Shown one piece after another: positions 44,558 through 53,697 of a stretch of 64,000 bases of DNA. The notes beneath the pieces were generated by a model that searched no databases, was not told the DNA's origin, and saw only the letters and a list, made by a program, of their open reading frames with translations. Numbering within the stretch: position 1 is the first letter of the stretch; each line of letters opens with the position of its first letter. A program made the translations under genes and the position numbers. The stretch is taken from the NCBI RefSeq assembly GCF_003202285.1, contig NZ_MASW01000001.1:1674001-1738000 (forward strand). Reading direction: 5' to 3'. The stretch comes from Prauserella muralis (GTDB lineage Bacteria > Actinomycetota > Actinomycetes > Mycobacteriales > Pseudonocardiaceae).

Positions 44558-45777
44558 ACGCTGCCGGCGGTGGCCAGCTGGGGGGTTCCGGTGTCCGGGG
44601 CGGAGGCGTCGTCGTCGGCATCGGCGGCCGCGGCCTCCTTGCGGTCGAGCACCCCGGACAGCGAAGCCAGGCTCAGGCCCAGCACCGCCAGCATCGCGCC
44701 GACCCAGTTGGGCGCGACGAGCCCGAAGCCGGTGGCGATCACCAGGCCGCCCAGGTACGCGCCGATCGAGTTGGCGATGTTGAACGCCGACTGCACGGCG
44801 GCCGACACCAGCGACGGTGCGCCGCCCGCCTTCTCCATGATCCGAGCCTGCATGATCGGGCCGATCATGAACGCGGCCACGCCCACGAAGAAGATCGTGA
44901 CGGCGGCGCCCACCTTGCTGTGCGCGGTCACGGTGAACACCGCCAGCACGGTGCCGAGGCCCACCAGCGCCGAGCACAGCGCGGGCACCGGCGCCCGGTC
45001 GGCGAGCCTGCCGCCGACGTAGTTGCCGACGGTCATGCCGAGGCCGGCCAGGGACAGCAGCAGGGTCACGGTGGCCGACTCGAACCCGGCGACGTCGGTC
45101 ATCATCGGCGCGACGTAGCTCAGGCAGGCGAAGCCGCCGCCGAAGCCGAACGTGACGATCGCCAGCGCGAGCAGCACCTGGGGCTTGCGGAAGGCCGCCA
45201 GTTCCGTGCGCAGCGAGACCTCCTCGGGCCTGCCCTGGTGCGGCACCAGCTTGGCGATGCTGGCCAGCGCGGCGGCACCGATCACCGCGACCAGCAGGAA
45301 CGTGGCCCGCCAGCCGACGTTCTGGGCGAGCAGCGTGCCCAGCGGCACGCCGACGACGTTGGCCAGGGTCAGGCCCATGAACATCATCGAAACGGCCTTG
45401 GCCTTCTGGCCCGCACCGACGAGGCTGGAGGCCACCACGGCGCCTGCCCCGAAGAACGCGCCGTGCGGCAGGCCGGCGACGAAGCGGAAGAACACTCCCA
45501 GCTCGTGGTTGGGCGCGAAGGCGAACAGGGTGTTGCCCGCGATGAACAGGCCCATCATCGCCAGCAGCATGGTCTTGCGCGGCATCCGCACCGCGAGTGC
45601 GGTGAGCAGCGGGGCGCCGACCACCACGCCCAGCGCGTAGCCGGAGATCAGGTAGCCGGCCGAGGAGATGGACACGCCGAAGTCCGTGGCGGCCTCGGGC
45701 AGGACGCCCATCATGACGAATTCAGTGGTTCCGATGCCGAAGGCACCGATGGCGAGCGCGAGCAGCGCTACGGGCAC
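44554..45777 (-). CDS. MFS efflux transporter (DHA1/AraJ-like)
   Basis: A 407-residue protein; GTG at 45777 is used (GGAGGGAGTGCT upstream), although the frame runs back to 45885. Twelve hydrophobic helices. FGIGTTEFVMMGVLPEAATD and GYALGVVVGAPLLTALAVRMPRK (loop 2-3) are typical of the AraJ/YdhP group of drug or sugar exporters. The C-terminal 30 residues are Ala/Asp-rich. It is probably paired with the ArsR regulator gene 169 nt upstream on the same strand. The stop lies in a repeat element. Confidence 0.9.
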   Translation of the reverse strand: MPVALLALAIGAFGIGTTEFVMMGVLPEAATDFGVSISSAGYLISGYALGVVVGAPLLTALAVRMPRKTMLLAMMGLFIAGNTLFAFAPNHELGVFFRFVAGLPHGAFFGAGAVVASSLVGAGQKAKAVSMMFMGLTLANVVGVPLGTLLAQNVGWRATFLLVAVIGAAALASIAKLVPHQGRPEEVSLRTELAAFRKPQVLLALAIVTFGFGGGFACLSYVAPMMTDVAGFESATVTLLLSLAGLGMTVGNYVGGRLADRAPVPALCSALVGLGTVLAVFTVTAHSKVGAAVTIFFVGVAAFMIGPIMQARIMEKAGGAPSLVSAAVQSAFNIANSIGAYLGGLVIATGFGLVAPNWVGAMLAVLGLSLASLSGVLDRKEAAAADADDDASAPDTGTPQLATAGSV

Positions 45778-45946
45778 AGCACTCCCTCCGAGGACACGGG
45801 CTGGATCGATACAGAACAGAGGCACAAAGAAAGACAGGCCAGCGTTGACCCCTCTGTCGCTGGGCTGTCTTACGTCCAGTTTCAACCGAGACGCGCCGCT
45901 GTGTCATCCCGGCTCGGCGTGACGATCAGCACGCCGGTTTCAGCAG

Positions 45947-46276
45947 CTACCGCGGCGCGGCGAGGATGCCGTCGAGCAGGCCGGGAAAGAGCGCGTCAAG
46001 ATCCTTGCGCCGCAACCAGTTCTGCCGCGTCGTGCCCATCGGGCGCGAGCCGATGACGCCCGCTTCGCGCAGCGTGCGCAGGTGGTGGGTGAGTGTGGAC
46101 TTGCTCACCGAGACGTCGAAGCCGCCGCACGCGAGCTCGCCCTCGCAGCGTGCCAGCTGGCGCACCATGTCCAGTCGCACCGGATCGGCCAGCGCGTGCA
46201 GGACCGTCTCGATACGGATCTCGGACCGGTCCGGCTGCCGGTAGGTGCTCGAGGTGGGGGCGCTCACGCGTCCCAT
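45947..46276 (-). CDS. ArsR-family winged-helix regulator
   Basis: A 109-residue protein from ATG 46276; the open frame reaches 46348 but that would run through the operator. The wHTH shows VLHALADPVRLDMVRQLARC, KSTLTHHLRTLREAGVIGSRP and TTRQNWLRRKDLDALFPGLLD. It has one Cys in ARCEGELACGG but no clear metal-binding set (no ELCVCDL), so it may sense a small molecule. It is divergent from the MFS gene at 46357 with palindromes between, and probably represses it. Confidence 0.88.
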   Translation of the reverse strand: MGRVSAPTSSTYRQPDRSEIRIETVLHALADPVRLDMVRQLARCEGELACGGFDVSVSKSTLTHHLRTLREAGVIGSRPMGTTRQNWLRRKDLDALFPGLLDGILAAPR

Positions 46277-46289
46277 CGTACGACGTCGC

Positions 46290-46336
46290 TCGAACTTTGA
46301 AAGGGGCCGTAGTACGGTACCCATCGAACTTCGATG
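46290..46336. promoter_or_regulatory. Candidate ArsR operator
   Basis: CATCGAACTTCGATG (46322-46336) is a perfect 7-bp-arm palindrome. TCGAACTTTGA (46290-46300) is a close second copy. They lie in the 80-nt gap between the ArsR gene and the divergent MFS gene, so both promoters would be covered. Confidence 0.6.
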
Positions 46337-46356
46337 ATCGTCGTACAAGGAGTGGA

Positions 46357-47544
46357 ATGCCCGCCTCCGCGTCCAGGACGCCCGTACTGGCGCCCGGCGC
46401 CTTCGCCGTCGGCGCCAGCGGATACGTCGTCGCAGGCCTGTTGCCCGCGCTGACCACCGAGCTCGGTGTCTCCGAGGCCGCCGCCGCGCAGCTGGTCACC
46501 GCGTTCGCCCTCGCCTACGCGGTGGGCTCCCCGCTGCTGGCCGCGCTCACGGGTCAGTGGGAGCGGAGGACGGTGCTGATCGTCGCGCTCGCCGTCACCG
46601 GTCTCGGGAACGCACTCGCCGCGCTCGCGCCGGACTACGCGCTGCTGCTGGCCGCCCGCATCGTCACGGCACTCGGTGCCGCGGTGTTCACGCCCGCGGC
46701 GAGCGCGGTCGCCGCGGAGTTGAGTCCGCCCGAACGCCGGGGTCGCGCGGTGGCGATCGTGTTCGGCGGGCTGACGCTGGCACTGGTGGTCGGCGTGCCG
46801 CTCGGCAACCTGCTCGGCGGCCCGCTCGGTTATCGCGGTGTGTTCGCGCTCGTCGCCGTCGTCGCCGCGCTCGGGGCCGTCTCGGTACGCCTGCTGCTGC
46901 CCTCGGTCGCGCCGCCGCCGGCCGTGGGCTTCGCGGATCGGTTCACCCCGGCCAGGGATCCCCGCGTGCTCGCGGTGCTGGCGACCACCGTGCTCGGCTG
47001 CCTCGCCGTCTTCACGGTGTACACGTTCATCGCGCCGGTGCTGGCTGCGACCGCGGGCGTCGACGGTGGCGTCCTGAGCGCACTGCTGCTCTGCTACGGC
47101 GTCGGTGCCGCCCTCGGCAACCTGCTCGGCGGCAGGGCGGCCGACCGGTGGGGCACCAGGGGCCCGCTGCTGCTCGTCATCGCGGGCCTCACGGTGACCC
47201 TGGCGTTGCTGCCGGTCGTGGCGACGAGCGTGCCGGGCGCGGCGGCGGCCATGCTGGTGTGGGGGCTGGTCACGTGGGCGTTCAACCCGCCGGTGCAGCA
47301 CAGGCTCATCGCGCTCTCACCGCGCGGTGCCAACCTGCTGCTGTCGCTCAACGCCTCGGCGATCTACCTCGGGGTGGGGTTGTCGGGCGTGGCAGGCGGC
47401 GCGCTGCTCAGCGTCGGAGGGCCGACGCTGCTGCCGGAGGCCGCGGCCGTGCTCACCGCGATCAGCCTCGTGTTCGCCGCGCTCGGGCTGCGGGAGCGGG
47501 GCGGCGCACGAGCCTCCCGGCAGCCGGTGGGTCACTCGGCGTGA
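46357..47544 (+). CDS. MFS efflux transporter (DHA1/Cmr-like)
   Basis: A 395-residue protein with ATG at 46357 and AAGGAG at 46347-46352. Twelve helices. GASGYVVAGLLPALTTELGV, YAVGSPLLAALTGQWERRTV and RGRAVAIVFGGLTLALVVGVPLG fit the DHA1 group including chloramphenicol exporters. It is divergent from an ArsR regulator and probably controlled by it. Its 3' end overlaps the convergent DUF1918 gene by 13 nt. The substrate is unknown. Confidence 0.9.
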   Translation: MPASASRTPVLAPGAFAVGASGYVVAGLLPALTTELGVSEAAAAQLVTAFALAYAVGSPLLAALTGQWERRTVLIVALAVTGLGNALAALAPDYALLLAARIVTALGAAVFTPAASAVAAELSPPERRGRAVAIVFGGLTLALVVGVPLGNLLGGPLGYRGVFALVAVVAALGAVSVRLLLPSVAPPPAVGFADRFTPARDPRVLAVLATTVLGCLAVFTVYTFIAPVLAATAGVDGGVLSALLLCYGVGAALGNLLGGRAADRWGTRGPLLLVIAGLTVTLALLPVVATSVPGAAAAMLVWGLVTWAFNPPVQHRLIALSPRGANLLLSLNASAIYLGVGLSGVAGGALLSVGGPTLLPEAAAVLTAISLVFAALGLRERGGARASRQPVGHSA

Positions 47545-47723
47545 GCCTCGACCTCGCAGTCCGGGCCCGGGAACATCAGGCCCTCGTGGCCGTCGGAGAA
47601 GCGGACGAGATACGGCGGCGTGCCCTGCTCACCCCGCACCTCGACGATCTCGCCCTCCTGCTCGCGGTCGCCCACCGTGCGTCCGTGCACGCGAATTCGA
47701 TCTCCCACGGATGCTTGCATCAT
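47532..47723 (-). CDS. DUF1918 small protein
   Basis: A 63-residue protein, start ATGATG at 47723 with GGAGG 7 nt upstream. VGDRIRVHGRTVGDREQEGE and PPYLVRFSDGHEGLMFPGPD are the conserved strands of DUF1918, an SH3-like beta-barrel common in actinobacteria, often in regulator or nucleic-acid contexts. Function unknown. It is divergent from asnB with 135 nt between. Confidence 0.9.
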   Translation of the reverse strand: MMQASVGDRIRVHGRTVGDREQEGEIVEVRGEQGTPPYLVRFSDGHEGLMFPGPDCEVEAHAE

Positions 47724-47858
47724 CGACCACCTCCGTAACAACAAGGGTAAAAGCGACGCGGGCACACGTCGAGGCGCCTTCGGGTGTGCATTGTTCAACA
47801 CGGCAGCCGTGCCTGGCTCAACTATCATTGGTGCCAACCAAGGAGGTGCTGAGCACCA

Positions 47859-49382
47859 GTGTGTGGAATCGTTGCCGCTGTCGGCAGCATTGATGTCGAG
47901 TTGTGCCGGAGAATGCTCACCCGAATTGAACATCGGGGACCGGACGACACCGGCGAAATCCGCAGGGGAAATGTCTGGCTGGGTCACCAGCGGCTGTCCA
48001 TTATGGATGTCGAGGGCGGGCACCAGCCGTTGACCGACGCCGGGGCCACCACCTACCTGGTGGCCAACGGCGAGATCTACAACCACCGCCACATCCGGGA
48101 GGACCTCGGCCACGCGCTGTTCGAGACGGGCTCGGACAGCGAGGCCGCGCTGCACGCCCTGATCGTCGACGGCCCGGCCGGGCTGGCCCGGCTACGGGGC
48201 ATGTTCGCGCTCGCGTTCACCACGCAGGACGGCGACTTCCTCGCCGCGCGCGACCCACTCGGGGTGAAGCCGCTCTACTGGGTGCGCCGCGACGACGTGA
48301 CGCTGTTCGCCAGCGAACTGCGCGCCTTCGACGTCGAGGACCGGCCGCTCGTGGAGACCTTCCCGCCCGGGCACTGCTGGAGCCCGGCCGGTGGTCTGGT
48401 GCGTTTCGCCGACACCGTGCCCGCGCACGTGCGGCCCGCTCGCCGCGCCGAGGAGCCGGGCGTGTGGGAGCGCTCGCTCGTCAAGTCCGTGCGCGAGGCC
48501 ATCGTGACGGCGGTGGAGAACCGCATGATGAGCGACGTCGGCGTGGGCGTGTTCCTGTCGGGCGGCCTGGACTCGGCCATCGTGGCGGCCGTCGCCGCCG
48601 AGTACGCGGCCGAGCACCGGCAGCCCCTGCCGACGTTCGCGGTCGGTTCCCCGGGCAGCGCCGACCTGGCCGCCGCGCGCCGGGTCGCCGAGTACCTCGA
48701 CGCCAAGCACCACAACATCGAACATCACGAGGTGGTGATGAGCAGGCAGGACGCCGTCGACGCCCTGCCGAGGGCGGTGCGGGCGATCGAGCACTACGAC
48801 CCGTCGCTGGTGCGCAGCGCCGTGCCGAACCTGCTGCTCGCCGAGTACGCCGTGAGGCATGTGCACGCCGTGCTCACCGGCGAGGGCGCCGACGAGCTGT
48901 TCGCCGGCTACGCCTACTACCACCGGGAGCCCTTCACCGATCCGGACGCGCTGCAGGCCGAGCTGGTGCGCACGGTCGGCGAGCTGCACCACCTGAACCT
49001 GCAACGCTGCGACCGTGCGTCCATGGCGTTCGGCCTGGAGGCCCGGGAGCCGTTCCTCGACCGCGACGTCATCGAGCTGGCCCTGTCGATCCCGCCGGAG
49101 CACAAGATGATCGGGCCGGGCATCGAGGAGAAGAAGTTGCTGCGGGAGGCGTTCGAGGGCTGGCTGCCGGACGAGATCCTGCATCGCGGCAAGGAGCAGT
49201 TCGGCGACGGCTCGGGCGCCAAGGAGGTGCTCGAGGAGGCGGTGCGCTCGTCACCGGACGTGGCCGCCGCCGAGGGCGTCGAGCTGCGCAACCGCGAGGA
49301 GGCCGGCTTCTACGCCATCTGGCGGCAGGAGCTCGACGGCATCCGGCCGGACCGGACGCTGGGCCTGTTCGCCACGACCTGA
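47859..49382 (+). CDS. asnB: N-acetylglutaminylglutamine-like / asparagine synthase (glutamine-hydrolysing)
   Basis: A 507-residue class II glutamine amidotransferase fused to an ATP-pyrophosphatase. The initiator is followed directly by the nucleophile Cys2 (MCGIVAAVG), with IEHRGPDD, QRLSIMDVEGGHQPL and NGEIYNH. The synthetase domain has the P-loop FLSGGLDSAIVAA and TGEGADELFAGYAYY. GTG at 47859 follows AAGGAGGT by 11 nt; TATCAT at 47823-47828 is a good -10. At about 507 residues it is shorter than the 600-640 of many actinobacterial AsnB, closer to plant/E. coli AsnB length. Asparagine synthesis is the most likely role; a specialised amide synthetase is possible. Confidence 0.9.
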   Translation: MCGIVAAVGSIDVELCRRMLTRIEHRGPDDTGEIRRGNVWLGHQRLSIMDVEGGHQPLTDAGATTYLVANGEIYNHRHIREDLGHALFETGSDSEAALHALIVDGPAGLARLRGMFALAFTTQDGDFLAARDPLGVKPLYWVRRDDVTLFASELRAFDVEDRPLVETFPPGHCWSPAGGLVRFADTVPAHVRPARRAEEPGVWERSLVKSVREAIVTAVENRMMSDVGVGVFLSGGLDSAIVAAVAAEYAAEHRQPLPTFAVGSPGSADLAAARRVAEYLDAKHHNIEHHEVVMSRQDAVDALPRAVRAIEHYDPSLVRSAVPNLLLAEYAVRHVHAVLTGEGADELFAGYAYYHREPFTDPDALQAELVRTVGELHHLNLQRCDRASMAFGLEAREPFLDRDVIELALSIPPEHKMIGPGIEEKKLLREAFEGWLPDEILHRGKEQFGDGSGAKEVLEEAVRSSPDVAAAEGVELRNREEAGFYAIWRQELDGIRPDRTLGLFATT

Positions 49383-49383
49383 C

Positions 49384-50223
49384 TCAGGCGAGCGGCGCCA
49401 GTGCCTCGGCGAGCGGTTCGAGCAGGGCGGGCTTCGCGCGGTGCGGCAGGTTCATCACCACCAGGTCCATCCCGGCCTCCCGGAACGTCGCCACCTGCTC
49501 GACGGCGGGGCCGATGCCCTTCTCCGGGTCGATCAGCACGTTGATCGAGCACGTGATCTCGCCCGGATCGCGGCCGAGGTCGGCGCAGTGGCCGTGCAGG
49601 ATCTCCTTGAGCTCCAGCCAGCGCTGCGGCGTCTCGGTGACGATGTTCCACTGCTGTGCCCAGCGGGCCGCCGCACGCAGGGTGCGCTTCGGGCCCTTGC
49701 CGCCGATGGTGATCGGCGGATGCGGCTGCTGCACCGGTTTCGGCTCGCAGCGAGCCTCGGTCAGCCGCACGTGGCGGCCCTCCAGCGTGGTGGTCGGCCG
49801 GCTCAGCAGCCCGACGATGGCCTCCATGCCCTCGTCGAACAGGTCGAAACGCTCACGCAGGGGCGGCAGCTCGATGCCGTAGGCGTCGCACTCCTGCTGG
49901 TTCCAGCCCGCGCCGAGTCCCAGCTCCAGCCTGCCGCCGGAGATGATGTCGAGTGTGGCGGCCATGTTGGCCATCACCGCGGGATGGCGGTAGATCATGC
50001 CCGCGACCTGGCAGCCGATCCGGATCCGCCGCGTGGCCTGCGCCAGCGCGGCCAGCGTCGTCATGCCCTCGAGGTTGGGGCCGGTGAGGTCGCCCGTGAG
50101 CGGATAGAAGTGGTCCCAGTTCCAGGCCGACTCGAACAGCTCGATGTCGTCGGCCGCCTTCCACACGTCGAGGATGTCGGCCCAGGTGGTGTGCTCGGGC
50201 CGCGTCTTGATCGCGAAGCGCAC
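49384..50223 (-). CDS. LLM-class, probably F420-dependent oxidoreductase
   Basis: A 279-residue TIM-barrel luciferase-like protein; GTG at 50223 (VRFAIKTRPEHT) is used rather than the longer frame to 50289. WADILDVWKAADDIELFESAWNWDHFYPL, RIRIGCQVAGMIYRHPAVMANMAATLDIISGGRLELGLGAGW-type motifs and ITIGGKGPKRTLRAAARWA are the cofactor-binding elements of the family. Most actinobacterial members of this group use F420, and fbiC for F420 synthesis is 3.5 kb away. The substrate is unknown. It ends 1 nt after the convergent asnB stop. Confidence 0.88.
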   Translation of the reverse strand: MRFAIKTRPEHTTWADILDVWKAADDIELFESAWNWDHFYPLTGDLTGPNLEGMTTLAALAQATRRIRIGCQVAGMIYRHPAVMANMAATLDIISGGRLELGLGAGWNQQECDAYGIELPPLRERFDLFDEGMEAIVGLLSRPTTTLEGRHVRLTEARCEPKPVQQPHPPITIGGKGPKRTLRAAARWAQQWNIVTETPQRWLELKEILHGHCADLGRDPGEITCSINVLIDPEKGIGPAVEQVATFREAGMDLVVMNLPHRAKPALLEPLAEALAPLA

Positions 50224-50390
50224 GAGCCCCACCCTTGCGCGATCGCCGGGCCATGGCAAGGGTGCCGGCGAGGGTAGCGTGCCTAACAAGGGTGCGGGCA
50301 GACACGCCCGGCTGTTAGCAGTACGCTTGTACCGCTAACCCGTGCCGAAAGACGAGAACGCGCAGACCCGCGAGAGGAGTCCCGCCGCTC

Positions 50391-51614
50391 ATGGCCAAGA
50401 TCAAGGTCGAGGGCACCGTCGTCGAGCTCGACGGCGATGAGATGACCCGCATCATCTGGCAGTTCATCAAGGACAAGCTGATCCACCCGTATCTGGACAT
50501 CAACCTCGAGTACTACGACCTGGGCATCGAGGAGCGGGACCGCACCGACGACCAGATCACCGTGGACGCCGCCAACGCCATCGCCAAGCACGGCGTCGGC
50601 GTGAAGTGCGCGACGATCACGCCGGACGAGGCGCGCGTCGAGGAGTTCGGCCTCAAGAAGATGTGGCGCAGCCCCAACGGCACGATCCGCAACATCCTCG
50701 GCGGCGTGATCTTCCGCGAGCCGATCGTCATCTCGAACATCCCCCGGCTGGTGCCCGGCTGGACCAAGCCGATCATCGTCGGCCGCCACGCGCACGCCGA
50801 CCAGTACAAGGCCACCGACTTCAAGGTCCCCGGTCCCGGCACGGTCACCATGACCTACACGCCGGCCGACGGTTCCGAGCCGATGGAGTTCGAGGTCGCG
50901 CAGTTCCCCGAGGGCGGCGGCGTCGCGATGGGCATGTACAACTACCGCCGCTCCATCGAGGACTTCGCGCGCGCGTCGCTGCAGTACGGCCTCGACCGCG
51001 GCCTGCCGGTGTACATGTCGACGAAGAACACGATCCTCAAGGCCTACGACGGGATGTTCAAGGACGTCTTCGCCGAGATCTTCGAGAACGAGTTCAAGGC
51101 CGACTTCGATGCCAAGGGCCTGACCTACGAGCACCGGCTCATCGACGACATGGTGGCGGCCTCCCTGAAGTGGGAGGGCGGCTACGTGTGGGCGTGCAAG
51201 AACTACGACGGTGACGTGCAGTCCGACACGGTCGCGCAGGGCTTCGGCTCGCTGGGCCTGATGACCTCGGTGCTGCGCACGCCGGACGGCAGGACCGTCG
51301 AGGCCGAGGCCGCCCACGGTACGGTGACCCGGCACTACCGCCAGCACCAGCAGGGCAAGCCGACCTCGACCAACCCGATCGCGTCGATCTACGCCTGGAC
51401 CCGCGGTCTGGAGCACCGGGGCAAGCTCGACGGCAACTCCGAGCTCGTCGGCTTCGCCAACAAGCTGGAGCAGGTGGTCGTCGAGACCGTGGAGAGCGGC
51501 AAGATGACCAAGGACCTGGCGCTGCTCGTCGGCAAGGACACGCCGTACCAGACCACCGAGGAGTTCCTCGCGACGCTGGACCGCAACCTCGCGGCGAAGA
51601 TCGCCCAGGACTGA
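50391..51614 (+). CDS. icd: NADP-dependent isocitrate dehydrogenase (homodimeric, eukaryote-like type)
   Basis: A 407-residue TCA-cycle enzyme converting isocitrate to 2-oxoglutarate. [55 protein letters not shown] (substrate Ser/Asn/Arg), [14 protein letters not shown], and [11 protein letters not shown] for NADP binding match the type II IDH subfamily shared with eukaryotes (M. tuberculosis Icd1-like). The ATG at 50391 has AGAGGAG upstream. It is followed by a strong terminator. Confidence 0.96.
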   Translation: MAKIKVEGTVVELDGDEMTRIIWQFIKDKLIHPYLDINLEYYDLGIEERDRTDDQITVDAANAIAKHGVGVKCATITPDEARVEEFGLKKMWRSPNGTIRNILGGVIFREPIVISNIPRLVPGWTKPIIVGRHAHADQYKATDFKVPGPGTVTMTYTPADGSEPMEFEVAQFPEGGGVAMGMYNYRRSIEDFARASLQYGLDRGLPVYMSTKNTILKAYDGMFKDVFAEIFENEFKADFDAKGLTYEHRLIDDMVAASLKWEGGYVWACKNYDGDVQSDTVAQGFGSLGLMTSVLRTPDGRTVEAEAAHGTVTRHYRQHQQGKPTSTNPIASIYAWTRGLEHRGKLDGNSELVGFANKLEQVVVETVESGKMTKDLALLVGKDTPYQTTEEFLATLDRNLAAKIAQD

Positions 51615-51654
51615 GCCCGGCGCGTCCCTGACCGCGTTCACGGGGTTGTCCGGC

Positions 51655-51696
51655 AAGGCCCGTTCCCGGCTGTCGTGTGCCGGGAACGGGCCTTTC
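51655..51696 (+). terminator. Intrinsic terminator after icd
   Basis: A perfect 16-bp stem (AAGGCCCGTTCCCGGC 51655-51670 / 51679-51694) with an 8-nt loop TGTCGTGT, followed by TTCGCTG. It lies 40 nt after the icd stop. Confidence 0.85.
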
Positions 51697-51839
51697 GCTG
51701 TCCGGAGTGCTACGTTCGGTGACCAGCCGGTCACAGCGCTGGCGCGGCCGGGTGGTTGCGCCGGTCGGATCTGTCCCGGGGGCCATGGCGGCCTCTACCC
51801 TGCTCGCAGCGCCTGCCGCCGTACGCAAGGAGACGAGTG

Positions 51840-52154
51840 GTGCTGGGCATACCGAAGAACACACTGGTCATCCTCGCCGTTCTGGTGGGGGTCGTGGTCA
51901 TCTACGCACTGGGGTCCGACCAGCAGTCTTCCCAGGCCCAGGGCGGCGCACCCGACGGCTGCCGCGTCGTCGTGCGGGCCGACATCCTCAACGTGCGCGC
52001 GGGGCCCGGCACCCACACCGAGATCGTGGGCAAGTACCGGCAGAACGCCGAGGCCGACGCCACCGGCGTCGTGCGCAACGGCTTCCGCAAGCTCGCCGAG
52101 AACCGGTGGGCCGCCGAGCGGTTCCTGCGGCCCGTCGACGGCGCCACCTGCTAG
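51840..52154 (+). CDS. Membrane-anchored SH3-like domain protein
   Basis: A 104-residue protein; GTG at 51840 is preferred (AAGGAG 51827-51832, 7-nt spacing) over GTG 51837. A single N-terminal helix (LVILAVLVGVVVIYALG) serves as signal anchor. After a short Gln/Ser linker comes a bacterial SH3 domain, RVVVRADILNVRAGPGTHTE then IVGKYRQNAEADATGVVRNG and WAAERFLRPV, ending GATC. Two Cys (about 47 and 104) could form a disulfide outside the cell. The role is probably peptidoglycan or surface binding. Confidence 0.8.
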   Translation: MLGIPKNTLVILAVLVGVVVIYALGSDQQSSQAQGGAPDGCRVVVRADILNVRAGPGTHTEIVGKYRQNAEADATGVVRNGFRKLAENRWAAERFLRPVDGATC

Positions 52155-52205
52155 CGCCCAACGCCTGCCGTCGATGACCGAGGTCCCTCGTCCGGCGGCG
52201 AGCCC

Positions 52206-52246
52206 AAGGGCACCTCGGGTACACGTCCGGTACCCAAGGTGCCCTT
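52206..52246. terminator. Terminator-like hairpin without T-tract
   Basis: A 17-bp stem with one mismatch (AAGGGCACCTCGGGTAC 52206-52222 / GTACCCAAGGTGCCCTT 52230-52246) and a 7-nt loop. It lies 51 nt after the SH3-gene stop. No T-run follows on either strand, so termination would be of the T-less type common in high-GC genomes. Confidence 0.6.
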
Positions 52247-52306
52247 CGGCACGGCGCGGGAGTCTGCCAGGCGGCGCTGTCGGTGCCGCCCGGTAGCCTG
52301 CGCGGC

Positions 52307-53116
52307 GTGCTGACCGTCTCGACCGTCAACGTCAACGGCCTGCGGGCCGCCGCCAAGAAGGGGTTCGTCGAGTGGCTGGGTGCCACGCGCGCCGATGTGG
52401 TCGCCTGCCAGGAGGTGCGGGCCGACGCCGACAGCCTGCCAGCGGCGCTGCGCGAGCCGGAGGGCTGGCACAGCGCCCACGCCGCGTGCTCGATCAAGGG
52501 CCGCAACGGGGTGTGCGTGTACAGCCGGGTCGAGCCCGAGTCGGTGCGCGTGGGCTTCGGTGAGGCCGAGTTCGAGGACAGCGGGCGCTACGTCGAGGCG
52601 CACCTGCCCGGGCTCGTCGTCGCGAGCCTCTACCTGCCCAGCGGCGAGGTGGGCACCGAGCGGCAGGAGGAGAAGGAGCGCTTCATGGCCGCGTTCCTGC
52701 CCTACCTCGCCGAGCTGCGCGGCAAGGCCGAGGCGGAGGGCCGTGAGGTCCTGGTCGTCGGCGACTGGAACATCGCGCACGCCGAGATCGACCTCAAGAA
52801 CTGGAAGGGCAACCGCAAGAACTCGGGCTTCCTGCCAGGGGAGCGGGAGTGGATGAGCCGCGTGCTGGACGAGGCGGGCTACGTCGACCTGCAGCGCAGG
52901 CTCGACCCGGAAGGGCCCGGCCCGTACACGTGGTGGTCGTACCGGGGCAAGGCGTTCGACAACGACTCCGGCTGGCGCATCGACTATCTGATGGCCAGTC
53001 CGGGGCTGGCGCAGACGTGCACCTCGGTGGTCGTGGAGCGGGCGCCGAGCTACGACGCGCGCTGGTCGGACCACGCCCCGGTCACCGCCACGTTCGACCG
53101 GCCGTTCCCCGCCTGA
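52307..53116 (+). CDS. xthA: Exodeoxyribonuclease III (AP endonuclease)
   Basis: A 269-residue EEP-fold nuclease for base-excision repair. Motifs: VNVNGLRAAAKKGFVEWL, VVACQEVRAD with the metal Glu, YLPSGEVGTERQEEKERF, VGDWNIAHAEIDLKNW with the catalytic Asp/Asn, WRIDYLMASPGL and SDHAPVTATF with the general base His. The set is complete. GTG at 52307 has no ribosome site, but TAGCCT lies at 52294-52299, 7 nt upstream, so the mRNA is probably leaderless. Confidence 0.95.
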   Translation: MLTVSTVNVNGLRAAAKKGFVEWLGATRADVVACQEVRADADSLPAALREPEGWHSAHAACSIKGRNGVCVYSRVEPESVRVGFGEAEFEDSGRYVEAHLPGLVVASLYLPSGEVGTERQEEKERFMAAFLPYLAELRGKAEAEGREVLVVGDWNIAHAEIDLKNWKGNRKNSGFLPGEREWMSRVLDEAGYVDLQRRLDPEGPGPYTWWSYRGKAFDNDSGWRIDYLMASPGLAQTCTSVVVERAPSYDARWSDHAPVTATFDRPFPA

Positions 53117-53417
53117 CGCGGTGACCTCCGCGTCGCTGCCGACCCGGTGCGGGCGCGCAAGGCGGTGGTCGGCGACGGCTCGCGTCAGCTGCCGGAGTCC
53201 GCCCGCACCGTGATCGACGAGGGAGAACGGCGGGGCTTGTCGCGGGGCCGCGACAACCCGCCCCCCGTGCCGGGTTAGTCCGCCCGGGTCGATAGTCTCT
53301 GCCGCACGCGCACGGAAACCACGAGCATCAACACGCAGAGTAGTTTTCTGCGCGCTCACACTCGCTCGTTAGTGTGAGGACCGCGAACGGCAACAGTCCG
53401 ACCCCGGGAGGCACTTC
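53117..53417 (+). other. Intergenic region with terminator and operator-like hairpins
   Basis: This 301-nt gap contains a strong stem TTGTCGCGG (53239-53247) / CCGCGACAA (53250-53258), extended by GGCGGG/CCCGCC (53231-53264), probably the xthA terminator. Nearer the next gene is CTCACACT (53355-53362) / AGTGTGAG (53371-53378), a perfect 8-bp inverted repeat that could be an operator for the gene at 53418. No coding region is seen. Confidence 0.55.
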
Positions 53418-53642
53418 GTGCTTCGCACCGCCGATGTAGTGCTGGCCGCTCAGGCCGAGCCGAATGCGATGACGTTCGGTCTGCTCGGGCCGGTCGGCCT
53501 CATCGCCATCGTGCTGGGCGTGCTCGGGATGACGGCAGGCGTCCTCCGGCAGCGCCGCAAGGCCAGGGCCGAGGCGGTGGTCGCGGTGGAGCAGGATGCT
53601 CCGGCCACCGAGACCCCGGTTTATTCCCGCGCCGGGGAGTAA
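53418..53642 (+). CDS. Small single-pass membrane protein
   Basis: A 74-residue protein, GTG at 53418 with GGGAGG at 53406-53411. One hydrophobic helix (about 19-41, FGLLGPVGLIAIVLGVLGMTAG) is followed by a basic stretch (LRQRRKARAE) and an acidic/Ala tail. The N-terminus would face outside and the tail the cytosol. No family is recognised. Confidence 0.7.
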   Translation: MLRTADVVLAAQAEPNAMTFGLLGPVGLIAIVLGVLGMTAGVLRQRRKARAEAVVAVEQDAPATETPVYSRAGE

Positions 53643-53661
53643 TGCCTCACAGCGAAATCCC

Positions 53662-53697
53662 TTAACGGGCTCGACGCCGCACGCCTAGTCTCGGGGC
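53662..53697 (+). promoter_or_regulatory. Leaderless promoter of fbiC
   Basis: TTAACG (53662-53667), an 18-nt gap and TAGTCT (53686-53691). The -10 ends 6 nt before the ATG at 53698 and there is no ribosome site, so transcription probably starts at the A of ATG. Confidence 0.55.
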
